Shown here: positions 35,144 to 43,626 of the stretch, piece by piece
How positions within the stretch are numbered: position 1 is the first letter of the stretch
Layout: every line of letters begins with the position of its first letter
The notes under the pieces: model-generated
Database searches by the model: none
What the model saw: the letters and a program-made list of their open reading frames with translations, nothing else
Told to the model about the DNA's origin: nothing
Translations under genes and position numbers: made by a program
NCBI RefSeq assembly: GCF_013817205.1
Contig: NZ_JACDDD010000015.1
Span: 1 to 52,744 of the forward strand
Reading direction: 5' to 3'
Length of the DNA stretch: 52,744 nucleotides
Source: Polaromonas sp.
GTDB lineage: Bacteria; Pseudomonadota; Gammaproteobacteria; Burkholderiales; Burkholderiaceae_C

Positions 35144-36541
35144 ATGACATCTGCCCAGCGTTCAGGACAAAGCCGCCCAGCCAACCCAGTGAAAAGGGCG
35201 GTCCAGCCGGGTGGGCCACGCATCGCCCTGGCCCTGGCAGGAGGCGGTCATCTAGCTGCTGCGCAGCCAGCCGACTCGGCAAAAATAACAAAACGGCCCG
35301 CCGCCCGGCCGCGTATCGCGTTAGCTTTGGCGGGCGGCGGTCCGTTGGGCGCAATCTACGAAATCGGCGCGCTCTGCGCGCTGGACGAGTCATTGCAAGG
35401 CCTGTCATTGACCAAGCTGCATCACTACGTCGGTGTCTCGGCCGGCGGGTTTATCGCAGCCGGGCTCGCCAACCGCATGACGCCGCGCGAGTTGTGCGCC
35501 GCATTCATTGAAAACGACCATCAGGCCTCGGAAGTCTTCGATCCGGCCTGGCTGCTGGTGCCGGCCTATGGCGAATTCCTGCGCCGGGGCATCATGCTCC
35601 CGGGGCTGGCCGCCTCGGCGCTGTGGCGCGCTACCTTCGGGCGAAAGTCGCTGCTTCATGCGCTAGAAGCCCTGAGCCCGGCCTTGCCGACGGGGATGTT
35701 CTCGAATGAGGAGGTAGACCGGCGCCTGGCCGCGCTGTTCTCCAAAAACGGCCGCACCAACGACTTCCGCGAGTTGGGCACGCGGCTCACGCTGGTGGCG
35801 ACCAACCTCGACAGCGGCGAGGCCGCACCCTTCGGCCAGCCTGGCTGGGACCATGTGCCGATCTCCAGGGCAGTGCAGGCCAGTTCGGCCTTGCCGGGGC
35901 TGTTTCCCCCGGTGGAAATCGACAACAGCTATTACGTGGACGGCGCGCTTAAGAAAACCCTGCACGCCGGCGTGGCGATGGATGGCGGCATCGACCTCAT
36001 GTTGTGCCTGAACCCGCTGGTACCGTTTGACGCAACCCAGGTGCCGGCGCTGTCGATGGCGCAACGCGTGATGCGGCGCGGCCTGCCCCGGAAACGGCAG
36101 TCCATTCCGCGCCTCGTCGATGGCGGCCTGCCCGCAGTGCTGAGCCAGACTTTCCGCTCCATGATCCACTCGCGCCTGGAACTGGGCATGAAACACTATG
36201 AACACGCCTACCCCGACACCGACATCGTGCTGATCGAGCCCGACGCGCGCGACGCGGACATGTTTCTGGCCAACACCTTCAGCTACGGCCAACGCCGCCA
36301 GCTCGCCGAGCATGCTTACCAGACAACCCGTCAGATGCTGCGCTCGCGCAAGACCAGCCTCTCGGCCAAACTGGCGCGGCACGGTGTGTCGCTGGATCTG
36401 GCGGTACTCGAAGACCCCCGCCGTCGCCTGGTCAGCCAGGCGACGGCGCCAACCCGGCTTGGCCGGGCCATCCGTACGCTGGAAGAAATCATGGAAGATG
36501 TGAGCCACGCTCTGGGGCCGGCGGCGGGCCACCCGGCCTGA
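35144..36541 (+). CDS. Patatin-like phospholipase
   Basis: A 465-residue protein read from ATG 35144; ATG 35084 is possible, but neither has a clear ribosome site. The patatin core starts at residue 57 with RIALALAGGGPLGAIYEIG (oxyanion hole). The nucleophile Ser99 sits in GVSAGG and the catalytic Asp in the DGAL motif of SYYVDGAL, giving a Ser-Asp dyad. No signal peptide is seen. The odd feature is a second copy of RIALALAGGG at residues 26-35, without the following nucleophile region. It may hydrolyse phospholipids or PHA-associated lipids; the phasin lies directly upstream. Confidence 0.85.
   Translation: MTSAQRSGQSRPANPVKRAVQPGGPRIALALAGGGHLAAAQPADSAKITKRPAARPRIALALAGGGPLGAIYEIGALCALDESLQGLSLTKLHHYVGVSAGGFIAAGLANRMTPRELCAAFIENDHQASEVFDPAWLLVPAYGEFLRRGIMLPGLAASALWRATFGRKSLLHALEALSPALPTGMFSNEEVDRRLAALFSKNGRTNDFRELGTRLTLVATNLDSGEAAPFGQPGWDHVPISRAVQASSALPGLFPPVEIDNSYYVDGALKKTLHAGVAMDGGIDLMLCLNPLVPFDATQVPALSMAQRVMRRGLPRKRQSIPRLVDGGLPAVLSQTFRSMIHSRLELGMKHYEHAYPDTDIVLIEPDARDADMFLANTFSYGQRRQLAEHAYQTTRQMLRSRKTSLSAKLARHGVSLDLAVLEDPRRRLVSQATAPTRLGRAIRTLEEIMEDVSHALGPAAGHPA
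35219..35341 (+). repeat. Duplicated RIALALAGGG motif in the patatin gene
   Basis: The ten-residue motif is coded at 35219-35248 and again at 35312-35341, 31 codons apart and in frame. Seven of the ten codons differ between the copies, all synonymously. The first copy lacks the PLG and later catalytic residues. Confidence 0.8.
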
Positions 36542-36619
36542 GCCACGAGTCCGCTCGACTTCCCTAGTTCCCGGCGTAGCATCCGTGCGGTAGAGTAGGA
36601 AAAACACGAGGTAGACATC

Positions 36620-37279
36620 ATGGCGAAAAAAGCGCCGCGCCGAACTGCTGAACGCATCCTGGAAGTGACGCTTGATCTGTTCAACCGTTTCGGCGAGCCC
36701 AATGTGTCGACCACGCTGATTTCAGCCGAGCTGGGCATCAGCCCCGGCAACCTCTACTACCACTACCCGGCCAAGGACGAGCTGATCAACTCGCTGTTCG
36801 ACCGCTACGAGCGGGCGCTGAGCGAGCTGCTCAATGCCAGCGACAGCGTGCGGGATGTCGAAGACGCCTGGTTTTTCATGCACTCGCTGTTTGAGCTGAT
36901 CTGGCAGTACCGCTTTCTCTACCGGGACCTCAACGACCTGCTCAGCAAGAACCGGCGGCTGGAAACGCACTTCCAGTGGATCCTGAAGAACAAGACCCGC
37001 TCGGTCAAGGCCATGCTCGACAGCATGAGCCGGGCCAATGCCGTCAGCATCGATTCGCGCGAGGTCGAGGCGACCGCTACCAGCATGGTCGTGGTGCTGA
37101 CCTACTGGCTGAGCTTTGAGTACGTGCGCGACCCGCGCAACGCGCTGGAGCCCGAAAATGCGCAGTCCGCGCTGCTGCGCGGCGCCCACCATGTGCTCAA
37201 TCTGCTGATCCCTTACCTGGAGCAGGGCCAGCGCATGCACCTGCAGGCGCTGGTCGGCGCCTACACCCAGCCGACCTGA
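36620..37279 (+). CDS. TetR/AcrR family transcriptional regulator
   Basis: A 219-residue protein with GAGG eight bases upstream of ATG. The N-terminal helix-turn-helix spans about residues 8-60, with RILEVTLDLFNRFG, ISAELGISPGNLYYHYPAKDEL and a recognition helix in the latter. The C-terminal ligand domain contains FMHSLFELIWQYRFLYRDLNDLL, which is also found in TetR proteins near lipid and PHA genes. It lies 78 bases after the patatin-like gene and before the TPR-like gene. It may regulate these or the acyl reductase. The effector is unknown. Confidence 0.9.
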   Translation: MAKKAPRRTAERILEVTLDLFNRFGEPNVSTTLISAELGISPGNLYYHYPAKDELINSLFDRYERALSELLNASDSVRDVEDAWFFMHSLFELIWQYRFLYRDLNDLLSKNRRLETHFQWILKNKTRSVKAMLDSMSRANAVSIDSREVEATATSMVVVLTYWLSFEYVRDPRNALEPENAQSALLRGAHHVLNLLIPYLEQGQRMHLQALVGAYTQPT

Positions 37280-37316
37280 TCAACGTTCACCCAGCAAGAA
37301 TATTCAAGGAGACAAC

Positions 37317-38090
37317 ATGGCCAAATGGACAGCCTTCCCCCACCCGGGCGACTATGCCTTCGATGCAACCAGCCTCAAAAAGAGCTGGGCCCGCCTTCAC
37401 CAGGGTGATTGTGAGCCGCTGCCTAAGGAAGCTGCGGTGCTGCAAGCCTGGGTGCTGTTTCACAACGGGGAATTCCAGAAGGCGGCTGAAGCCGGCCTGA
37501 AGGCGGGCGGCGCCGGCATCACTGTGGCCAACAAGGCCACCAGCATTTACGCCAACTACCTGGAGACCAAGGAAAAGGCCAAGCTGGACCTGTTCTTGGA
37601 AGTGGCCGGGCGCGCCGAGGCGCAGCAGGCAGCTGAACCCAAAAACGCCAATGCCTGGTACTGGCAGGCCTACGCACTGGGCCGCTACGGCCAGGGCATC
37701 AGCGTGGCCAAGGCGCTGGCGCAGGGCCTTGGCTCCAAGGTCAAGAATGCGCTTGAGCAGGCTATCAAGCTTTCACCCAAACACGCCGACGCCCACATCG
37801 CGCTGGCGGCCTTCCATGCTGAAGTCATCGACAAGGTCGGCTCGCTGATAGGCGGCATGACCTACGGCGCCAAAAAAGATCAGGGTCTGGCGCTGTTCAA
37901 GGAAGCGCTCAAGCTCAACCCGACGTCTGCGATCGCGATGATCGAATACGCCAACGGGATGGTCATGCTCGAAGGCGACAAGAAAATGAAGGAGGCCACC
38001 AAGCTCTACGAACACGCAGCCGCCAGCCAGCCACTTGATGCGATGGAGCGGCTGGATGTAGAGATGGCAAAAGCCGAGCTGGAAGACTGA
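37317..38090 (+). CDS. TPR-like conserved protein of unknown function
   Basis: A 257-residue soluble protein with the ribosome site AAGGAG five bases before its ATG. It has no signal peptide. Helical repeats resembling tetratricopeptide units can be seen: AWVLFHNGEFQKAAEAGLKA (about 46-65), ANAWYWQAYALGRYGQGIS, ADAHIALAAFHAEV (about 160) and ALFKEALKLNPTSAIAMIEYANG (about 195-217), ending with LYEHAAASQPLDAMERLDVE. This suggests a scaffold for protein interactions. I do not recognise a specific function. It follows the TetR gene by 37 bases. Confidence 0.75.
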   Translation: MAKWTAFPHPGDYAFDATSLKKSWARLHQGDCEPLPKEAAVLQAWVLFHNGEFQKAAEAGLKAGGAGITVANKATSIYANYLETKEKAKLDLFLEVAGRAEAQQAAEPKNANAWYWQAYALGRYGQGISVAKALAQGLGSKVKNALEQAIKLSPKHADAHIALAAFHAEVIDKVGSLIGGMTYGAKKDQGLALFKEALKLNPTSAIAMIEYANGMVMLEGDKKMKEATKLYEHAAASQPLDAMERLDVEMAKAELED

Positions 38091-38111
38091 CTCGAAAGCA
38101 AGGCGTCGACA

Positions 38112-38126
38112 CTATGATTTTCATAG
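38112..38126. repeat. Dispersed GCTAT-type short repeat, copy 1
   Basis: The palindrome CTATGA-TTT-TCATAG begins a longer stretch (CTGCCAGCGCTTGATGGACG...) between two convergent genes. I associate such repeats with Comamonadaceae genomes. Its position between convergent genes could let it act as a bidirectional terminator hairpin. Confidence 0.6.
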
Positions 38127-38166
38127 CTGCCAGCGCTTGATGGACGGGGGCTAGAGGCCTAAAAGA

Positions 38167-39264
38167 CTATGAACTCAGCCCATCCACCGCCTGGAACAAC
38201 GACTCCCGGGCCTGCGTGATGACCTGCTGCTTCCAGCCGTCGGTGTTGACGTAAAACGCATCCAGCATCTGCTGCTTGATCTGGGCGGCCAGCGCCGCAG
38301 GCGCTTCGGGATGCACATTCAACCAGTGCTCGGCACGCAGTGCCTGCATCATCTCGAACGGCGGCAGGGTGCCGTATTCCATCGCGATGCCGGTGTACTC
38401 GGCGTCCGGGCACTCCTCATAGATCGAGTTCCACATCAGGCCGGTCAGAAATGCCGAACTCGACGAGCCGTCGTAAATCGAGGTTACCGGCGTCTTGCCG
38501 CCGTTGCTCCACCAGGCACGGGCCCGCGCCAGCGCTTCCTTGTCGTCGCGGCAGGCGCAGATGCGCTCACCGACGCCGCTGGGTCCCAGGCCGGTGTGGA
38601 TGTCTATCCACGCCACGCGGCGTGCAAAGCGCGCATGCGTCTGCATCACCCGGCGCAGGGTCTGGTTGCTCCAGGTCGGCGCGGTGCCACCGAAAAACAG
38701 GCCCTTGTCGAACTCGTGCTGGCCGCGCGTGATGGCCGCCTGGTAGGCATCCATACCCCGGTCCTGGATGTATTGGCTGGTGGCTGCGGCATTTTCCGCC
38801 GTCGGCGGCCAGACCTCGGGCAGCAGCAGCGGCTGGATCTCGCGGTAGGCATCATTGACCGGCAGCGGCCGGGAAAAATCTTGGAAGTTGCGATTCAGGT
38901 CCACGTTTTCATGCGTGGTGCGCCGGATGTGCGAAAAGCCATAGGGGTTGAGCGCGTGGATATAGAGCACCGCCACACCTTGCTCCCTGGCCTTGGCGCG
39001 CCACTCGGCGTCGCGCAGCGCATACACCTGCACACCCGAGCCGCAGTAACCCTCGACACCGTGGCAGGCGCTGCTGACGATCAGCAAACATCTGGCATCG
39101 GCCGGGCCGCCGCGCACCACGTCCATGGCCAGCACCTCGCCGTTGCGCCCCGCCTCGGGATGCAGGTGCGTGTCCACAATGAGTTCGGCCGCAGCAGCAG
39201 CTTCCAGGAATTTGGCTCGGGCTTGGGCGTAACTTGTTGAAAATGCGTCATTCACCCCGGTCAT
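38167..39264 (-). CDS. M14-like metallopeptidase (DUF2817)
   Basis: A 365-residue cytoplasmic protein of the DUF2817 branch of the M14 carboxypeptidase clan. Candidate zinc ligands are in SSACHGVEGYCGSG (His and Glu near residues 68-71) and IDIHTGLG (His near 221). The catalytic Glu is probably in GIAMEYGT near 315, and THENVDLNRNF provides the conserved Asn-Arg. The start overlaps the M20 peptidase gene upstream by four bases (ATGA), so both are co-expressed. The natural substrate is unknown; related proteins are annotated as peptidases or deacylases. Confidence 0.82.
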   Translation of the reverse strand: MTGVNDAFSTSYAQARAKFLEAAAAAELIVDTHLHPEAGRNGEVLAMDVVRGGPADARCLLIVSSACHGVEGYCGSGVQVYALRDAEWRAKAREQGVAVLYIHALNPYGFSHIRRTTHENVDLNRNFQDFSRPLPVNDAYREIQPLLLPEVWPPTAENAAATSQYIQDRGMDAYQAAITRGQHEFDKGLFFGGTAPTWSNQTLRRVMQTHARFARRVAWIDIHTGLGPSGVGERICACRDDKEALARARAWWSNGGKTPVTSIYDGSSSSAFLTGLMWNSIYEECPDAEYTGIAMEYGTLPPFEMMQALRAEHWLNVHPEAPAALAAQIKQQMLDAFYVNTDGWKQQVITQARESLFQAVDGLSS

Positions 39265-40457
39265 GCAGCGTCCTTGGTCAGCCAGCTCTCGGCCAGCCGC
39301 ACCCAGAAGGTAGCGCCCAGGGGAATCAGGTCATCGTTGAAGTCGTAACTCGGGTTGTGCAGCATGCAGGGCCCGCCGCCGTGGCCGATCTCGCGGTGCG
39401 CACCGTCGCCGTTGGCAATAAAGGCATAACAGCCCGGCCTGGCCTGCAGCATGTAGGAGAAATCTTCGCCGCCCATCGTCGGCTCTTGTTCGATCACGTT
39501 GTCGGCGCCGACGATCTCGGTCATCACCTTGCGCGCAAACTCGGTTTCCTTCGCGTGATTGATGGTCGGCGGGTAGTTGCGCACAAACTCGAACTCACAC
39601 TCGGCTTCATGCGCGGCGCAGATATTCTCGGCCACCTGCTTCATGCGTCGCTCAATCATGTCCAGAACTTCCAGCGTGAAAGTGCGCACCGTGCCCTGCA
39701 GTTCGCAGCTGTCGGGGATGACGTTGGTGGCCTCGCCGGCATGGATCATGGTGACGGAAATCACGCCGGCATCGACCGGTTTCTTGTTGCGGCTGATGAT
39801 GGTCTGGAACGCCTGCACCATCTGGCAGGCCACTGGCACCGGGTCAATACCGTTGTGCGGCAACGCAGCATGGCCGCCCTTGCCGCGTATCGTGATCTTG
39901 AATTCGTTGGTCGACGCCATCACCGGCCCGGCGCTGGCTGCAAACTTGCCGACCTGGGTGCCGGGCCAGTTGTGCATGCCAAACACTGCGTCCATGGGAA
40001 ACTTGTCAAACAGGCCGTCCTTGATCATCTCGCGCGCACCGCCTCCGCCCTCCTCGGCGGGCTGGAAAATCAGGTACACCGTGCCGTCAAAGTTGCGGTT
40101 TTTCGCAAAGTGCTGGCCGGCCGCCAGCAGCATGGCGGTGTGGCCGTCGTGGCCGCAGGCGTGCATCTTGCCGGCGGTCTTGCTGGCATGTTCAAAGGTA
40201 TTGAATTCCTGCATGGGCAGCGCGTCCATATCGGCACGCAGGCCAATCGCGCGGTTCGATGTGCCGTTCTTGATGATGCCGACCACGCCAGTGGTCCCCA
40301 TGCCGCGCTGGATGGGGATGCCCCACTCGGTGAGTTTTTGCGCCACCACGTCAGCGGTGCGTACTTCCTCGAAACACAGTTCGGGGTGGGCGTGGATATC
40401 GCGGCGCACGGCGGCAATGCCTGCGGCCTGGGTGACGATGGAGTCGATGACTTTCAT
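39261..40457 (-). CDS. M20 family amidohydrolase/peptidase
   Basis: A 398-residue enzyme of the M20D (hippurate hydrolase/amidohydrolase) type. ATG 40457 has AAGAGG upstream; a longer reading from 40541 is not supported. Motifs are RRDIHAHPELCFEE, MHACGHDGHTAMLL (metal-binding Cys and His), FQPAEEGGGGA (catalytic Glu pair) and GGEDFSYML near the C-terminus. The middle portion (about 180-290) is the dimerisation lid. It hydrolyses N-acyl amino acid or peptide amides in the cytoplasm. It is coupled to the M14-like gene downstream, suggesting joint breakdown of an acylated peptide. Confidence 0.92.
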   Translation of the reverse strand: MKVIDSIVTQAAGIAAVRRDIHAHPELCFEEVRTADVVAQKLTEWGIPIQRGMGTTGVVGIIKNGTSNRAIGLRADMDALPMQEFNTFEHASKTAGKMHACGHDGHTAMLLAAGQHFAKNRNFDGTVYLIFQPAEEGGGGAREMIKDGLFDKFPMDAVFGMHNWPGTQVGKFAASAGPVMASTNEFKITIRGKGGHAALPHNGIDPVPVACQMVQAFQTIISRNKKPVDAGVISVTMIHAGEATNVIPDSCELQGTVRTFTLEVLDMIERRMKQVAENICAAHEAECEFEFVRNYPPTINHAKETEFARKVMTEIVGADNVIEQEPTMGGEDFSYMLQARPGCYAFIANGDGAHREIGHGGGPCMLHNPSYDFNDDLIPLGATFWVRLAESWLTKDAA

Positions 40458-40473
40458 GAAAACCTCTTGATGG

Positions 40474-41157
40474 TCAGGCCCGTGGCGCGGCGCGATGTGC
40501 GGTCGGCTTGCGGACCCAAGGTTGGCCTTGGTAGTAGCCATAGTCTGCCAGATTTAACAGGGGCACGTCGCCGCTGGAGTCGCCGTAGGCATGCAGGACA
40601 ACGGCTTTTTTCAGGCATCGATGCGCCAGCCATGCCTGCAGGCGCCGCACTTTTTCCTGCCCATGGCAGTTCGGTGTGGCCATCTCGCCGGTCAGTGCAC
40701 CATCCAGGCTCGCCAGTTCGGTGCAGAGCACGCCATCCATGCCGAGCACGCGCCCCCCTTCGTGTAAATAAATACCCGGCGAGGCGCTCACAATCACACA
40801 ACAGTGGCCGAGGTCCTGATGACGACGCAGCCGCGCCAGCATGTCGGGCTGCCACTGCGCAGGCAGGTAGTCGCGCACAAATGTATCCGTCCATCGCGCG
40901 ATTTCCGCTTCGGTGCGCCCGCCCAGTGCGACACGCAGCAAGCGCGCCTTGGCGCGGTGATTGCTCATCAGACGCAGCGCAAACGCTGCCAGCCAGGGAC
41001 CGCTCAGCAGCAGCGCCCACACAAACCGCGGCCAACCCAGCCCGCGCAGCAGATAGGGCAGCAGGGTGTCACGGCGCGTCAGGGTTGCGTCAAAATCGAA
41101 GGCTGCCACTTCCACAGGGGCGGCATCTGCGGCAGGCGATGCCGCTACTTCTGGCAT
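40474..41157 (-). CDS. HAD-IB family phosphatase-like protein
   Basis: A 227-residue protein from ATG 41157; ATG 41193 is possible but overlaps the GT39 gene by 49 bases. HAD motifs are clear: nucleophile Asp in FDFDATLTRRD, motif II VIVSASPG, the lysine in GQEKVRRLQ and motif IV YGDSSGDVPLL. The cap is helical with a hydrophobic patch, LLLSGPWLAAFAL, that may touch the membrane. Fused HAD-UbiA proteins exist in many bacteria, so this one probably dephosphorylates the polyprenyl-phospho-pentose product of the UbiA gene three genes upstream. That coupling is inference. Confidence 0.82.
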   Translation of the reverse strand: MPEVAASPAADAAPVEVAAFDFDATLTRRDTLLPYLLRGLGWPRFVWALLLSGPWLAAFALRLMSNHRAKARLLRVALGGRTEAEIARWTDTFVRDYLPAQWQPDMLARLRRHQDLGHCCVIVSASPGIYLHEGGRVLGMDGVLCTELASLDGALTGEMATPNCHGQEKVRRLQAWLAHRCLKKAVVLHAYGDSSGDVPLLNLADYGYYQGQPWVRKPTAHRAAPRA

Positions 41158-42683
41158 CGCACCTGGCCGCACAGACGCTCGCAAAAGGGGCAACCGGTCA
41201 TGGGCAGCCAGGCCGGGATCTTGTAGTAACGCTGGTAAATCGTCGTCAGCACACCGTCACGGTAGGCTGCGTGATTAAAACCCCGGCCCTCGACCGCGTA
41301 AAAAGGCACGCCGTCCTGCACATAACTCAGCACCTGCACGCTGTCGAAATAAGGTTTGTACTCGTCGAGCTGCGGCGCATCCATGCGCACGATGCGCACG
41401 GTTTTGCCCTGGTATACCGAGAAGTCCACCAGCATGTCATCCTGCCGCGCATGGAAATTGCCCGGGCCGAACACCGGCACGTACTGCCTGAGCGCGTGGC
41501 CGTAAATCGATGCCGGTGTGTAGGCGGTGGCCATCAACACCACACCCGGCGCAGTCACCTGGGCCATCATCTCGCTCGTCTTGTAGCTGCGGATGATGCG
41601 CGGATAGAGTTTGGTGTCTTTCCAGTCGTTCGGCGACGTCGCGTACAGCCCTGCTACCGCGAGGACATGCAGGCCGGCAAACAGCGCCATGCCTATTGCG
41701 CAGGCCCGGAGCTTGTCTTTCGGCAGGGCCAGAGCCAGCAGCGCAAAACCAAATGGGTAGAACGAAAGCACCCAGTGCAGGCCCACCACCTTTTTAAACG
41801 ACAGCAAGGCAAAAAACAGCAAGGGCACCACCACCAGGCAGGCCAGCAGGCGCTGCTGCCGCGAAACAGCGGCCAGCGCGGTGCGTTGCCGCCAGGCCAG
41901 CCAGGCGGCCGCCGGCGTGATGAGATAAACCATCATCGCCAGGTACAAAAGTGGCTTGTTCCAGGCGAAGGCTGCGTCTTCATTGCGGTTGTAGACGTTG
42001 AACATGATGTTGGACCAGCCATGCGACATGTTGTAGGCGATGTTGATGGCCGGCCCCGGCAAGGCACAGAGCACCAGCAGCACAAAACCCGGCCAGCGCT
42101 CGCGCCGGTACAACGCGAAATACACCAAGTAACTCAGGCCCAGCACCACGGAGAAGTATTTGGACAAAAACGCGCAGCCCAGCGCCAGTCCGGCCAGCGC
42201 ATAGTGGATCCAGGCGCTGCTGTCCATGCGCTCGCGCCGCTCGGCGCGCAGTACCAGCGCCACCGACAGCACCGACCAGAAGATCAGCGGCGTGTCGGTG
42301 GTGATCAGGGTGTTGAGCCAGTTCAGCGGCGCCAGCCAGAAAAACAGCACGGCCCAAGCGGCCCTCTCGCGACCGAGCGGCGCCAGCGCCCAGCCCACCA
42401 AGCCTCCGAGGGCCAATGGCAGCAGCACCACCGGCAGGCGGATGGACCAGATGCTGTCGCCCAGGGTCGCGCGCATCAGCGCGATCAGCCAGCCGACCAT
42501 GGGCGGGTGGTCGTAATAGCCCCAGTCCGGGTACACGCCCCACCAGTAGAAAAAGGCTTCGTCGCCAGTGATCGGGAAAGTCCCGGCGATCCACAGGCGC
42601 ATCGACAGCGACAACAGTCCGGCGGCGACCAGCCAGCCGGTGATGGAAACGGTAGCGACCGCGGCCTTCAGGCGTGCAAACAT
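41145..42683 (-). CDS. ArnT-like GT39 glycosyltransferase
   Basis: A 512-residue polytopic protein, about 12 hydrophobic segments, read from ATG 42683 just after the flippase-like gene stop. The N-terminal periplasmic loop has GDEAFFYWWGVYPDWGYYDHPPM, with the acidic GDE typical of polyprenyl-phosphate-sugar transferases of the GT39/ArnT/PMT type, then TTDTPLIFW. The C-terminal part (about 380-500) is soluble and periplasmic, with a Cys pair CPFC near the end. It should move a sugar from a polyprenyl phosphate donor to a periplasmic acceptor. The acceptor (lipid A, protein or glycan) is not visible. Confidence 0.82.
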   Translation of the reverse strand: MFARLKAAVATVSITGWLVAAGLLSLSMRLWIAGTFPITGDEAFFYWWGVYPDWGYYDHPPMVGWLIALMRATLGDSIWSIRLPVVLLPLALGGLVGWALAPLGRERAAWAVLFFWLAPLNWLNTLITTDTPLIFWSVLSVALVLRAERRERMDSSAWIHYALAGLALGCAFLSKYFSVVLGLSYLVYFALYRRERWPGFVLLVLCALPGPAINIAYNMSHGWSNIMFNVYNRNEDAAFAWNKPLLYLAMMVYLITPAAAWLAWRQRTALAAVSRQQRLLACLVVVPLLFFALLSFKKVVGLHWVLSFYPFGFALLALALPKDKLRACAIGMALFAGLHVLAVAGLYATSPNDWKDTKLYPRIIRSYKTSEMMAQVTAPGVVLMATAYTPASIYGHALRQYVPVFGPGNFHARQDDMLVDFSVYQGKTVRIVRMDAPQLDEYKPYFDSVQVLSYVQDGVPFYAVEGRGFNHAAYRDGVLTTIYQRYYKIPAWLPMTGCPFCERLCGQVRCQK

Positions 42684-42693
42684 AGGGAAAGGT

Positions 42694-43626
42694 TCATTTG
42701 AAACTGATGTCGCGGCAGATGGCGGCACTATAGACCAACGCCAGCGCGCCGATGGCGACAGCCAGCCAGAGCGTGACCAGCCGCACCTGCACCGTGATGG
42801 CCAGCGCCAAGCCCGCGCTGGCCCCGTGGGCCACCAGCAGGGCGGTCAGAATGGCCTCCATGCCACCGAGTCCGGCCGGCAGCAGCGACAGCGCGCCGCC
42901 CACCATGGCCAGCGCATAAAAACCCGTGGCCTCCAGCATGTCCACCGACAAACCGGCCTCTCGGCACAGCAGCCACACTGCCACACCCTGCGCGGCCCAG
43001 GCAACCAGGCTCAGCGCCAGCCACAGCAGCGGACGGGTCGCCAGGCAGGTCCAGGCCTCGCGCAACCAGGCGAAACGCGCCAGCAGCCTGTCGCGGAACT
43101 TGAGCAGCAGGGCCACAGCAAGCCCGACCAGCACGGCAGCGAGCCCCGCCAACCCCGCCAACCACTGCGGCCCCACCAGCGCGGCCAGCCACCAGGCCAC
43201 CGGCAAACACAGCAGCAACAAGCACAGCAGGTCGGCAAGCCGCTCGGCGCCGAAGATCGCCAGGCTTTGCGTTGCACTCAGCGGATTGCGGGCCAGCAGC
43301 AGGCCGCGTGCCGCCTCCCCCACATTGCCGGGGGTCGGCGTGAAGGTATAACCGGCCAGATACATCCGCATCGCCTCGCCAAGTTTCAGCTGCCGGCCGT
43401 AATGCGCCATCCACAGGCGCCAGCGCAAACCGCGCAGCAGGTAGTTGAGCAGGCACAAGGCGATAGCCTGCGCACCCGCCATCGACACCAGCGCCAGCAG
43501 CGGCGTCAGCGGGCTGGTCTCTGCAAAGATGCCGAGCAGCACGGCATACACCGTGGCGGCCGCACCCATCACCAGCAGCAGGGGCTTGAGCGGCAGGCGG
43601 CGGACCGGCCGTTCTGGTTGATTCAA
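42694..43626 (-). CDS. YbhN/UPF0104-type membrane protein (candidate lipid-sugar flippase)
   Basis: A 310-residue protein with about eight membrane helices. The start is placed at TTG 43626, which overlaps the UbiA stop as TTGA. The upstream ATG 43680 would overlap by 58 bases. The family motif GYTFTPTPGNVGEAARG (about 85-100) and LPAGLGGMEAIL near 270 match the lysylphosphatidylglycerol synthetase transmembrane/YbhN family, members of which are proposed to flip lipid-linked sugars. Its place between a UbiA-type donor synthase and a GT39 transferase supports flipping of a polyprenyl-phospho-sugar. Confidence 0.75.
   Translation of the reverse strand: MNQPERPVRRLPLKPLLLVMGAAATVYAVLLGIFAETSPLTPLLALVSMAGAQAIALCLLNYLLRGLRWRLWMAHYGRQLKLGEAMRMYLAGYTFTPTPGNVGEAARGLLLARNPLSATQSLAIFGAERLADLLCLLLLCLPVAWWLAALVGPQWLAGLAGLAAVLVGLAVALLLKFRDRLLARFAWLREAWTCLATRPLLWLALSLVAWAAQGVAVWLLCREAGLSVDMLEATGFYALAMVGGALSLLPAGLGGMEAILTALLVAHGASAGLALAITVQVRLVTLWLAVAIGALALVYSAAICRDISFK

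Noticed and set aside
39234..42701. A plus-strand open frame of 1155 codons across several minus-strand genes
   Set aside because: The translation is low in hydrophobic structure, His/Gln/Arg-rich and without any family motif, while the minus strand carries clear M20, HAD and GT39 genes over the same bases. It is an antisense shadow of high-G+C DNA.
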